DNA from: Acanthornis magna
Lineage: Eukaryota; Chordata; Aves; Passeriformes; Acanthizidae
NCBI GenBank assembly: GCA_036785705.1
Contig: JAWUZG010000056.1
Span: 10,960,501 to 11,024,500 of the forward strand
DNA length: 64,000 bases
Reading direction: 5' to 3'
The translations under genes were made by a program, and so were the position numbers. Positions 25,501 through 37,900 of the stretch are shown here, piece after piece (position 1 is the first letter of the stretch; each line of letters opens with the position of its first letter). The notes under the pieces were generated by a model. The model did not search any database. It saw only the letters and a list, made by a program, of their open reading frames with translations, and was not told where the DNA came from.

Positions 25501-26378
25501 AGGATGGGAGGGGGGAAACCTCCTCTCTGGTTTGCTCTGCCTCAGGGGCTGGAATTTCATAATCTGATGCTGAAGCAGGTACCTGTCTGTGTTATTTAAC
25601 TGCCTTGCTCTGATACACATACTGTTCTCTGGAACTGCAATTTATTTTAAATTATTTTTAAGCAAGGCTTTTTATTACATTTTAACTACTCTTCATTTTA
25701 ATGTCTATATATCAAAGCCACACGGTTCTTTCAAAGAATCACATATTTAATCTTTACTATAAAATCTACTCAGCAGTTCATGTACTCAAAGCCCAAAGAG
25801 GAGCAGGGCTGGATCTCACACTTGGTTTCTTGATTGCACTATTGTACCCCACACATCCACATAAACCCCTGACTACTTCCCTTCTGATAAGGAGTAAGAC
25901 CATACACCATTCTTGACCATTACTAGCAAAAAGCTTAGTTTTTCATCCCAGACACATTACTTCAATTCCAGAGGTTTAATACCCACAGGGGAAAAAAGGA
26001 AGTTAAACGACATCCACAAATACTGGACAAGCTTCCTGTCAACCTGAGGACTCTGTGCACAGATTCAGAGCAAACCGTGAATATGAGAAGACAATAATTG
26101 TGAGTGATCTGAACAGCATAAATCAAGTTTGGGATACATGAAGAGTGCTCCCAAGTTACACAGGTCCAGTATTAAATTTTCATGAATACATTATTTCAGG
26201 GGATCCTTTCACACATAGAGCACATCTATATTGCGCCTTACACAGCTTTATGTCCAGGATTGAGAAAAAGTTGTCAGTAAAAACACAGGAGGTCAGGGAG
26301 TGTCTCTGCCTGAGCACACACCCAGTGAATGAGGAAATGCACACAGACACCAAAATATCGCTCGTCCTGCAGGGCACA
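22569..26378 (-). other. Intron between CEMIP2-like exons 8 and 9
   Basis: About 3.8 kb with one CR1 tail. I looked here for a better exon 8 and found none. The open frames near 24255-24667 and 25189-25620 do not resemble the family. Confidence 0.6.
23330..23457 (+). mobile_element. CR1 LINE 3'-end fragment
   Basis: It matches the 3' untranslated end of avian CR1 elements: ...ggccaggctggatggggctc, gatgacctttaaggtcctt, ending in the 8-base repeats attctgtg attctgtt. It has internal small deletions and no ORF. It lies in an intron of the pseudogene (exons 8-9), opposite to its transcription. It is the best single clue that the genome is avian. Confidence 0.88.
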
Positions 26379-26511
26379 CTGGACAAGTTGGGACTGGAGC
26401 AGGAATCTCTCTTTTTAATCTGGGATGTGTATGGCTTTGTTGTGACCTTTCTTTGTTTTTTAAGCTCCTCTTCACAATGCCCTTGTGAGGATCTAGGTCA
26501 AAGCCAAGTTC
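26379..26511 (-). pseudogene. CEMIP2-like exon 8, eroded (tentative)
   Basis: Acceptor aaatcctcag. The start reads GFDLD (CEMIP2 GFDTLG) and the end reads EIPAPVPTCP (CEMIP2 NYIPVPATDCM). The middle is about 50 bases shorter than expected and poorly alignable. It lies in the right order between exons 7 and 9. The match is weak. Confidence 0.35.
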
Positions 26512-26989
26512 CTGAGGATTTTTCTGGCACTGAAGCAACCATTTGGGTCTGTTCTGCTCATGTTTCATTCCCTTTGTCATGTGAACATTTTGGGATATAT
26601 TTCATGTTGCCCTGACTTGAAAAAGCCCTGTCTTTTTTATCTCACTGAAAATTAAAGGTCCATTGCTTCGGTCAGCTCCATTTAAACTCCATTGCTTTAA
26701 TTTTAAATGAAAGTTCCCTTTATCACAAACTGTCCAGAATTACCATGGGAAAGATTTCACTATATCTGATCACACTATACCTGATCTGATAATATTAATT
26801 AGGCTATGCTGAGAACCTGACATTTATTTCAAAGAGCTGCATTACCAAAGGATCAGTCCCAACTCCAATAAGGGAGAAGTCAGGACACCTCTTGAAAAAA
26901 ACTATTTCAATATTCTGATTTCTCTTTGCATCAGAAATGGCTGTTGCTGTTTAGCCCATGGCAAGCAAAGAACTGAACTCATTACTTAC

Positions 26990-27215
26990 AAAATATGTCT
27001 CCTACCAGAAGGCCATGGGTTCCATGTACAGCAACACACCCACAGAAGCAGTGGTGGATCGCCAGGTTATCGAGGTATGTAGGGTGTTCATATCCTCATC
27101 TCTCAGCCACATCCTCAGCCAGGTGGAAATTCACAGGTTAACTGCCCAGGATTTGTTGCTCTGTGTTTTATAACTGCACTTCCAACATGAGAACGGAGCT
27201 AAAATTCCTTAGGAT
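26990..27215 (-). pseudogene. CEMIP2-like exon 7 with in-frame stops
   Basis: Acceptor tctcaacag, donor ATATTTT|GTAAGT. The frame with RNFSSV, PVNFHLAEDV and DNLAIHHCFCGCVAVHGTHG matches CEMIP2 KNFTSV, PVHFHLCGDV and DGLSIHHSFSRCITVHGTNG. It is interrupted by TAA at 27168-27170, TAA at 27138-27140 and TGA at 27096-27098. The TGA occupies a conserved Gly codon position (GGA to TGA), the clearest single disabling change in the locus. Confidence 0.88.
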
Positions 27216-28073
27216 CTGTTGAGACAAATGTAGATCCATGTACAGCACTACAATAGAAACACACACAAAAAGAAAAACAGGTTTAGGGGTTTTTTTTCTC
27301 TCTCATTAGGCAATATTTTTGCAGAGGGAAACATGATCTGGTCCCAGGAGGAAGTGTGAGCTCCCTGTTTCCACCCACAGCAGCTCAGGAGCTGCAGAGC
27401 CGTGTGCCAGCGGCTGCACACCTACGGGCAGGGCTGCCAAGGAGCAGCTGCCAAACAGTGTGTGCTGTGTTTAGCAATAGCAGTGACAGACACTGAGCTC
27501 CTGCCAGCTACAGAAAGGGGGAGCATTTGCCACCAGGCTCTGTTTCCTGGCAGCTTTCACTGACAAGTGATTTTAGCCCAGACCTGCACAGCTCCGCAGT
27601 TTCCACCGCCTGGTGCAGGAGCAACTTTACACAAAGCCCCTGCAACAGCAAGACTGCACCTGCACCCAGAGCAGCTGAGACAGCCAAGAGGAGGCAAAGC
27701 ACAGCAGGGTGAGACCCAGCGCTTCTCTGAGCCAGGGAGGGAGCAGCTTTGCTCTGCAGGAACCACATTTCTTCAGTGACATCTCGTGAACTAACTTCAC
27801 TCTGGCCCTACTGACAGTAATGCTGCGAAAGGATCCCCCCAGAGGGTATCCCCTAGAAGGGTGTGTTTCTGCAGACACGGTGAAGAAAATGGCACAGTCT
27901 CATTCCAAGTCTAGTTTTGCAAGACAGGCCAACAAATTTCCACTTTTTTCATCGACCAATATCCTTTTTCCCACATACATGATGGTAATTTGATGCTTTA
28001 TATCACTTGTTAATGAACCAGGAGAGGAACTATCTGAAACCACCCACAAGCTAATATATTAAAAATTACTCAC
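27216..28073 (-). other. Intron between CEMIP2-like exons 6 and 7
   Basis: About 0.86 kb with a locally GC-richer middle (27400-27770) that opens several frames by chance. No exon was recognised. Confidence 0.65.
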
Positions 28074-28234
28074 TTTATGTGTCCTCCAAATGTACCAAAA
28101 GAGAAAAACTGGCATTGATTTTGTCCAGAACAGGGGTCTTTCGTTTCTCCTTGAATTTCTAGCCAGAAGACTGACCTCTGCTCTCCTATCAACACCATCT
28201 ATGACTTCTCCAATGTGAAGATAAAGTGGGCTGC
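28074..28234 (-). pseudogene. CEMIP2-like exon 6, frameshifted
   Basis: Acceptor tttccacag, donor CATAAA|GTGAGT. It reads LYLHIGEVIDGVDRRAEVSL LARN, then shifts frame near 28150-28160, and continues as IQGETKDPCSGQNQCQFFSF and FGGHIK. It matches CEMIP2 FLHMGEIIDGVDMRAEVGIL and QCQFFDYDTFGGHI. Confidence 0.85.
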
Positions 28235-28584
28235 CTGTGGAAACCAGACACCTTTTTATTCAGAGTGAAACAACATCTTTATTATTGCATTGTTCTGAGC
28301 AAATGCACACCTTTCATTTAAGCAATCACCAAGTGTGGGGACATGCTCAGTTGTTCACATGTGATCCCAGAGAAGATCAGCACTTCCCCTGGCTTCTACA
28401 AAGGAATGCTACCTCTGGTCAAACTTTCAAGCCCCAAAATAATATTAGGGCCTTCAGCTCTCATATGTGTCCTTGTGTTTATGGGATAAAAACTGGTTAA
28501 AAAGACAAGTAAATGTAGGATGCAAAAGAAAAGACAATGCAAATATGTACCACAAATGAGTACCTTGATAAAAATATTTCATAC
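28235..28584 (-). other. Intron between CEMIP2-like exons 5 and 6
   Basis: 350 bases, nothing but splice borders recognised. Confidence 0.75.
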
Positions 28585-28768
28585 CATCAATTTTCACTTG
28601 TTTACTTCTACGTTCAGGGCAAGGACAGAGATTAAACTCGTCAGCCTGATGCATGGAATAATCTGTACTGGAAATGACAGTCACCAGGTAACCAACTTGT
28701 AACCTCATCCACCAGATGAAGCATTATTCCTTTGGGCGTTTCCACTTTAAATCCATTATGAGGCACTC
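28585..28768 (-). pseudogene. CEMIP2-like exon 5, frameshifted
   Basis: Acceptor cacttttcag, donor AAATTGATG|GTATGA. It reads GVPHNGFKVE ... VTSWLPGD, then the frame breaks at about 28670-28685 and resumes as VISSTDYSMHQADEF ... CPERRSKQVKIDG. CEMIP2 has WKPGDQIVVASTDYSMYQAEEF there, so bases that encoded part of DQIV are lost. Confidence 0.85.
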
Positions 28769-29084
28769 CTGAAAAGTGAAGCAATCAATTGTTTTTGTAG
28801 TTGCACATGGCAGAATCATGCAACTAGATGAAGAGCATACTGATTTAATTTTGATCTAGATAACCCTGTGCATGACAGAAGTGCTCTAGCCATTAAATAT
28901 GTCAGTGCCATCTCTCTGTAGAAAGCTAAAATGTTATTTTGAGAGAGTACTGCTGTTAGTTTGGTCAACATCCATGTGAGCCAAAGGCTATGGTATGATT
29001 ATCACTGCTCTGTTCAGATTCACAGCAGCCAGGAAAAGCAGGGCAAAGCAACAGAAGACAAGCAATTTTCAGGGAAGACTGAAC

Positions 29085-29269
29085 CTTTTATGCATCCGCT
29101 GAAAGCAGGAACAGTATAACGGGTGCCGTCATATGTGAGGAAATCTCTTTGGGCTATGGCTATATGGCTATATAATGGCCCTGCTGTTCCATTTCCGTGG
29201 TACTCTCGCTTATTTTCTACTGTGGAAAGCTGATCCCCTCCGAGGATCCCCACCAGCGCCCAGGGCTGC
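29085..29269 (-). pseudogene. CEMIP2-like exon 4
   Basis: Acceptor ctccttcag. The frame is intact on its own: QPWALVGILGGDQ..., AQRDFLTYDGTRYTVPAFSG, matching CEMIP2 QAWALVGVIDGG and AQREFYTVDGQKFSVTAYS. A short insertion (PLYSHI) lies over a tatatggc duplication at 29158-29172. The donor AAAAG|GTTCAG is weak, with T at +3. Phase agrees with exons 3 and 5. Confidence 0.8.
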
Positions 29270-29405
29270 CTGAAGGAGACCGGGAAGGAGCAAGCAGTGT
29301 CATTCCACGCCCTCTGCCCCGCAAAGTTCTTGGGCAGGAGGGAGAGCGCGGCGTGGCACAACTCCCCTCCCAGTGGCACGGGTTGTCCTCTGTACATTCC
29401 CCCCC

Positions 29406-29518
29406 GGGTACCCACCGCATCAACCCCGGGTACTCCCTGCATCAACCCCCGCGTACCCACCGCATTCCCCCCAGGTACCCACCGCATCAACCCCCAGGTA
29501 CCCACCGCATCCCCCGCG
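29406..29518. repeat. 22-23 bp minisatellite, five copies
   Basis: Direct repeats of about gggtacccaccgcatcaaccc in the intron between exons 3 and 4 of the pseudogene, within the GC-rich zone. Copies differ by a few bases and in C-run length. Confidence 0.9.
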
Positions 29519-29638
29519 GGCCCGGCAGAGCCCCGCTCCGCCCCTCGGTCGGGACGAGCCCCCGGCGGAGCGCGGAGCTGTCCATGGTGGCTCGGCTCCC
29601 GCCCCGCTCGCTCCCGCCCCCGCCTCACCTGTAGCGCC

Positions 29639-30156
29639 GGCGGACGATGGAGCCTCTGCCCCGGCGCTCCCGCAGCAGCAGCGGCCGCGTCTCCGGCGAG
29701 AGGCTGCGAGCTCCCGAGCCCCGCACGCTGCCGGGGGCTGCCGAGCCGGGAGGGCGCTGAGCCGCCGGCCCTCTCCCGCCGCAGGTGGCTGTGGAAGAGC
29801 CCCGCCGCCAGCAGCCGCGCCGTGCCGCCGTCCAGGACGCGGAGATTGAGCCCCAGTGCCCCTGGGAGGAGCGGGGGCCGTGCTGTATGCCCCCGAGGTG
29901 CAGCGTCCTGTCCGGGAGGGTCCAGGAGAGGGGCCGCCCGCCGTGCAGCTCCAGGACGCCGCCGCGACCCACGCCCACGAACTTCTGCCCGGAGCCCTCG
30001 GCGGCCGACCCTCAGCTGCTCGTCCGTCCAGCGAGATGGTGGCCCGTGAGCCGCAGGGGCAGCGCTCCGAGCCGAGGTGCTCCCCGCCGTCGCGGATGAG
30101 GATGGAGCGGGCCCGCAGGCGAGGGGCGGCCCGTGGGGGCGGGCGGCGAGCACCGG
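29639..30156 (-). pseudogene. CEMIP2-like exon 3, fused and frameshifted (G8 end, GG domain)
   Basis: Acceptor ccagggcag, donor CGCTACAG|GTGAGG. The first part reads LRARSILIRDGGEHLGSERC and ATISLDGRAAEG, matching the G8 domain. Near 30030 the frame shifts, then KFVGVGRGGVLELHG and LSWTLPDRTLHLGG follow in another frame. Next GLNLRVLDGGTARLL is in a third frame, and the end (GSIVRRRYR) is back in the second. So there is at least one uncompensated frameshift plus a compensated pair. No intron separates the two halves. Followed from exon 2, the frame reaches a stop (TAG) in exon 4. Confidence 0.8.
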
Positions 30157-30287
30157 CTGCCCTGGGCGGCTAGCGGAGCGGAGCGGAGAGGAGCGGGGCT
30201 GGGGCGCGCACCGCCGGGCCGGGAGGTGCCGGCAGGGCCCTGGGACATCCCCCGCAGCACCCGGGCTCCGGGGGCCGCTCCGCTTAC

Positions 30288-30420
30288 CTCCGTCGCGGAT
30301 GCCGAGGGAGTGGGAAGCGGCGGAGCTCTCGAGGAGCAGGGCCGCCCCACGGCCCGGCACGGCGGGTGTCGGAGCCGGATGGCCGCGGGGCGAGGTGCGG
30401 GGCGGCATCCGGGCACGGCC
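30288..30420 (-). pseudogene. CEMIP2-like exon 2 (start of G8 domain)
   Basis: Acceptor cttgcag, donor GACGGAG|GTAAGC. The conserved part reads AALLLESSAASHSLGIRDG and aligns with the CEMIP2 segment MLRLTSDATVHSIVIQDGG. The only upstream ATG is in this exon (MPPRTSPRG...) in a poor context (C at -3), and gives no signal peptide or membrane anchor, unlike both known family members. Either an upstream coding exon is missing or the anchor has been lost. Confidence 0.75.
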
Positions 30421-30956
30421 CTGCAAGAGAGAGGGCGGCGGCAGCGGCGGCAGCACCGGCGGGGCGAAGGGGCGCCGAGGGAGCGGTACCGACCTGATGC
30501 TGCCGCCGTTCGCCGCTCCACGACGCGTCCCGCGGCGGCCCCGGCACCGGACCGGGACCGTCTCCGGGTCCGGCGCGAAGGGCAGGAGCAGCCGCGGCTT
30601 CCCGGGGCTCCCCGGGGCTCCCCGCGGCCGGGGCGTCCCGAGCGGTCCCGCAGCCGCTACCTGGAGCCCGGGGCCGCCCCCGCCCGCAACACGTGCGCCG
30701 CGACTTTGCTCGGAGCCGGCAAAAGGCGCATTTTGCTTTTGACGTGTTTTGGCTTCGTTGGGCTGGTGTTTTTTTCCATTTCCCTGTTCACTTAACGTCG
30801 CAACGGCGCAAGCAGAACCCCCTGGCAGCTGCACACAGCCCGGAGGCGGCGAGCACCGCAGCAGCAGCACGGACAGAGGGAGCCGGCGCGGAGCAAACCC
30901 AGCGGCTGCTCGACGAGCGGCACCGGCGGCTTCCAAACTTCGCTGCAGACTCTTAC

Positions 30957-31097
30957 CTGTCCCGACAGCGCCGACCGTGGACTCTGCCCGCAGCCTCTCG
31001 GAGCTGCCGGCCCGGGCTGGCGGGCACCCGGCGGGGCAGGGGCAGGGGCAGGCAGGGCAGGGGCAGGCAGGCGCAGGCAGCTCCCGCTCCGCCGCTC
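30957..31097 (-). pseudogene. CEMIP2-like exon 1, non-coding leader
   Basis: It is predicted from the TATA box at 31121-31128 and a consensus donor, GGGACAG|GTAAGA, at 30957. It contains no ATG. The 5' edge is estimated from TATA spacing. It has no protein homology to check. Confidence 0.5.
31032..31079. repeat. GGGGCA/GGCAGG simple repeat
   Basis: An imperfect GGGGCAGGGGCAGGCAGG repeat inside predicted exon 1, so in the untranslated leader of the pseudogene transcript (CCTGCC-rich on the minus strand). Confidence 0.85.
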
Positions 31098-31120
31098 CGG
31101 CTGCCTCCCCTCCGCCTCCC

Positions 31121-31128
31121 TTTTTATA
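31121..31128 (-). promoter_or_regulatory. TATA box of the CEMIP2-like pseudogene
   Basis: The minus strand reads GATATAAAAAGGGAGG, a near-ideal TATAAAA box flanked by GC-rich DNA. A start site is expected 25-32 bases downstream, near 31097. A splice donor GGGACAG|GTAAGA follows 140 bases later, which supports this as the promoter of the minus-strand gene. Confidence 0.7.
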
Positions 31129-31159
31129 TCCATCTCCCAACCGCTGGCGGTGCCCGCAC

Positions 31160-31166
31160 TGTTTAC
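31160..31166 (+). promoter_or_regulatory. Possible forkhead site
   Basis: TGTTTAC, the core forkhead-factor motif, 32 bases upstream of the TATA box. It is a short motif; occupancy is inference. Confidence 0.25.
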
Positions 31167-31249
31167 AGCGCCTGAGCCGCTGGCTCCTCCCAGCCGGGGA
31201 CGATCCCTCCAGCCTGGACGTATATCTACGACCGGCGCCCTGATGCCCG

Positions 31250-34950
<3,701 letters not shown>

Positions 34951-37279
34951 GCAGGATGAGCACGCCAAGCCCAGCTGTCTCTCAGCCCGAGCTCTAAGTG
35001 TGGCTCCTGGCACGGTGCAGGACCCTGTGCACCAGGCTGCACCCAGCAATGCCCACCCTTCACCTGGCCCCACCATCTCCATCAGCCAGCACCAGAAAGC
35101 ATTTGGGATACCAAGCCCACATCTCCTCCTTCTGTACGTACCACTTTGCTCCTCTTTGGGCTTTAACAGCATTTTTCTTGGTTTAATCACTTGCTTCTGG
35201 AGCAGAGAGAAGGCCTTGGACTGTTGAGCTTGAGACAACACTCCCATATTCCCACAGAGCCGGAGCATCTTGTATGTCAAGAACAGCTTCACCTTATGGT
35301 GGACCACCTTGAGGACACTGATATGACTTTTGGGCAGGTTGGCTTCTTGATCACAGCTATAAAACTGAGAGAGATTCCAGGCTAAGCTAGGTCCAAGGAT
35401 ACCCATTAAAATATATCTGGAGGGTTTAAGGAATACATTACAGGACAACCACTTTTCTTGTTGCTTCTGGCCCAGGTTCTGACTTAGCAAACTTCTCCTT
35501 GTGTGATAACTCAAGAGAGAGCTACTTCTGAATGGGCTGGACAGTTTCTTGGAGCCCACAGTCCCAGTTGTCTTACTGTGCAACATTATTTCATAATCCA
35601 TGTCCCACAGAGAACTTCTGGGATTCAGGTTATGTTCTGAAATAATCATAAATACAGTAAAACCTATTAAACATGAACAGCAAAGAATCCCAGAGAGTTT
35701 GTTTCCTCAAAATATATGCATACATAACTACATTTATGGATGTTCTGCTGCAGCCCTGGCTACAGTGCAGATCACTGCACTACTTCGACAAACACTGAAT
35801 GTTTCCACTGGCCAAATCAACAGATGTGTGATAGACAGGTTTTTAGGTGCTATAATATAATAATGATTATCTACAATTTTGCATTTAAAATATTGTTTTC
35901 TGTAATGCTCAGGAAAACTGTCTTTGTTATTCATACACTCAAATAGTCCTCAGATTACCCCCCAAAAAATAAAACCAACCCAATCACTAAAAGAAAATGT
36001 ACTATTCCATATTAGTTTCCTGAAAAAACATTTTTTAAAGTAACAGTTCTTATTAAAGACTATAAAGACTTTTCTATACTTGATGAAGAAAGGAAACTTT
36101 TACACCCCTGCTGAGCCATTTGCACTTTGGGTCCAGCCCCAGGACCAGGTCCAGCACAGGTTCTGCTTTTCCAATAGATAAACGCTGGGTTTAAAGGCTC
36201 CGTTTTGCTCTCTAGCTGCTCTTTGTCTCTGCCTGCTGATTAAAGGTTACACCATTAGTCTGGCGTAACCAGGTGAAGCTGTGGCTGCTCAAAGGCCACA
36301 GCAACTTCATCCTGTTGATAAAAAGATGCAGGTAAGGGACAACTGGGACTCTCTGGAGCTTAAACTTTCTTCTAAGGTAGTGCCCCTACCCAGCTCTCCT
36401 TCCTCCAGGCTGAGCCCAAAAGTTCAATTTACACTCTGGGACCTGATCAATAAAACAATTACATGCAACATAAGTAGTCTGGGACTTCACGATAAGTAGG
36501 GCTGCAAACACAAAGAAAGCTCTGATAATTAAAAGGGACAAGGAACACAAAACTCAGTGGCCTATTGCCAAAAGTGTTCGAAATGGGGAATGTTTTAATG
36601 TAACAGCATACTGCTGAAGGCTGGAGGTCATGTCCTGGGAGCCCTGGAATGTGCCTGAAGCCCTCCCTTTAATTTCTAAGCAGAGGACAAAAATTCTTAG
36701 ACTGTTTTTCTATTTCCTAGAGAGGCATCCCAGACCAGCATATTTGAGAAGTTTTAGGTTTGTTGTTTATTTATTTGATTCAAGATTAAAATTATAAACT
36801 TCAAGTAGTTGTTACTTGGGGTCCAGAGGATTGCTTGCATATTGTAATTGTATTCGTTAAGTGTTCTACTGTTATGGTGGAATTTCACTTACCAAAATGC
36901 ACATTTATGGCTGTGACTCATCCCTGAAATACAACACTGTATTACTTAGCTTAGCCCTAGCAGTTATATTTTACAGATGGTCCATGCAGAGGAGCACGTT
37001 AGGCACCGCTGCCATTCCACTGCTCCTGATCTGAGCCAAAGGGAAAGGGTTTGGGGGAAGATCCAAAGCATTCCTAATGGCACCGCTGCAGCCGAGTGAC
37101 TTGAAATGTAAGCCATGGTAAATCTTTTAGAAGGTCTGCAAGTTTCAAGAATAAACTGCCCTGAGAAATGTTACTTAGAATAAACAAAACTTTGGATCGT
37201 TGTCTTCTTAGTTTAAAGCAGCCCTTAAACTAAAACAGGCCTGGAAAGAAAACGAGAAAATAAAAGAAAGACCCCGCTG
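34951..37279. other. Intergenic, nothing recognised
   Basis: About 2.3 kb without a supportable exon. The minus-strand open frame at 34897-35649 starts by reading through the neighbouring minisatellite and resembles no family. Confidence 0.6.
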
Positions 37280-37900
37280 CATGCAGTCACCTCCAAAGGC
37301 ACAGCAAAACAAGCCACCTATGCTTGCCTTGAAGTCCAAGTGTAATCCAGAGCGAGTGCTCCTTCCGCCGGCTCTGCGGATAAAGCAAGGCTCGGATGCG
37401 GAGCTCCGGCACCTCCTCCTCTCCCGGGACAGCCCCAGCCGGGGCTGCGGAGCCGCTGCCGGCCCCGGGCACGCCCCGAGGGGCTCGGAGAGGCTCCGAG
37501 CCTTCCTTCCCTCCCTGCCTGCCCGGCAGCACCGCCCGCCCGGCACCGATCCCCGGCCCCGCTCCCGGACCGGGAGCCCCGCACCAGACCATCACCATCA
37601 TCACCAGCACCATCATCACCAGCACCATCACCATCATCACCAGCACCATCACCATCCTCCCCATCGGCCCGGCGGATCCCCCCGCGGACACAGGGCTGGG
37701 GCTGTCCCAGGGGAGGGGGATGCTCCAGCGAGGGAAGCGCAGCCTTGTCCCACGCGGAGCCCGCAGGGACAGCCAGGGCACAAATTTGCTCCCGAAAGGA
37801 ACCGTGCTGTGCTCCCAGCCCAGCACCCTGAGGAAAGCCAGACCAAAGCACCTCTACCCTTACGGGAACCAGAAGGCAATTAATAATCGACCTACTCGTG
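37280..37900. promoter_or_regulatory. GC-rich island of unknown role
   Basis: An isolated GC- and CpG-rich segment (densest at 37370-37570) between AT-rich flanks. It is open for about 200 codons on plus (37281-37883) and 180 on minus, as GC-rich DNA often is. I recognise no protein in either. It could be the CpG island of an unannotated transcript or an orphan island. No TATA box or splice site of convincing quality was seen. Confidence 0.4.
37583..37660. repeat. CAC/CAT trinucleotide microsatellite
   Basis: An imperfect run of ATC/ACC triplets with regular CAGCAC interruptions at the edge of the GC-rich island. In one plus frame it would read as a His-rich tract interrupted by Gln; no gene is supported there. 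Confidence 0.9.

Larger units (their letters stand above)
5869..31097 (-). pseudogene. CEMIP2/TMEM2-like unprocessed pseudogene (whole locus)
   Basis: The locus resembles CEMIP2 (a type II membrane hyaluronidase) and CEMIP (a secreted/ER hyaluronan-depolymerising factor). Their domains appear here in order: G8 domain (exons 2-3), GG/ILEI-like domain (exons 3-4), beta-helix region (exons 5-15) and part of the C-terminal region (exons 16-17). It is nearer CEMIP2: YRQPWALVG, AQRDFLTYDG, KYSSAIGFFMENSWQ and HSNFKAGLF match CEMIP2 more closely than CEMIP. Introns are retained, so it is not a retrocopy. Frameshifts lie in exons 3, 5, 6 and 10 and stops in exon 7. No signal or membrane segment precedes the G8 domain. 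The 3' exons after 17 were not found. It sits head-to-tail downstream of ABHD17C. It could in principle be a rescued or mis-sequenced gene, but several independent lesions make that unlikely. Family identity is certain; pseudogene status is strong. Confidence 0.85.

Noticed and set aside
37281..37883. 200-codon plus-strand frame with a poly-His tract
   Set aside because: GC-rich DNA with frames open on both strands. The His tract is a microsatellite and no domain or splice site supports a gene.
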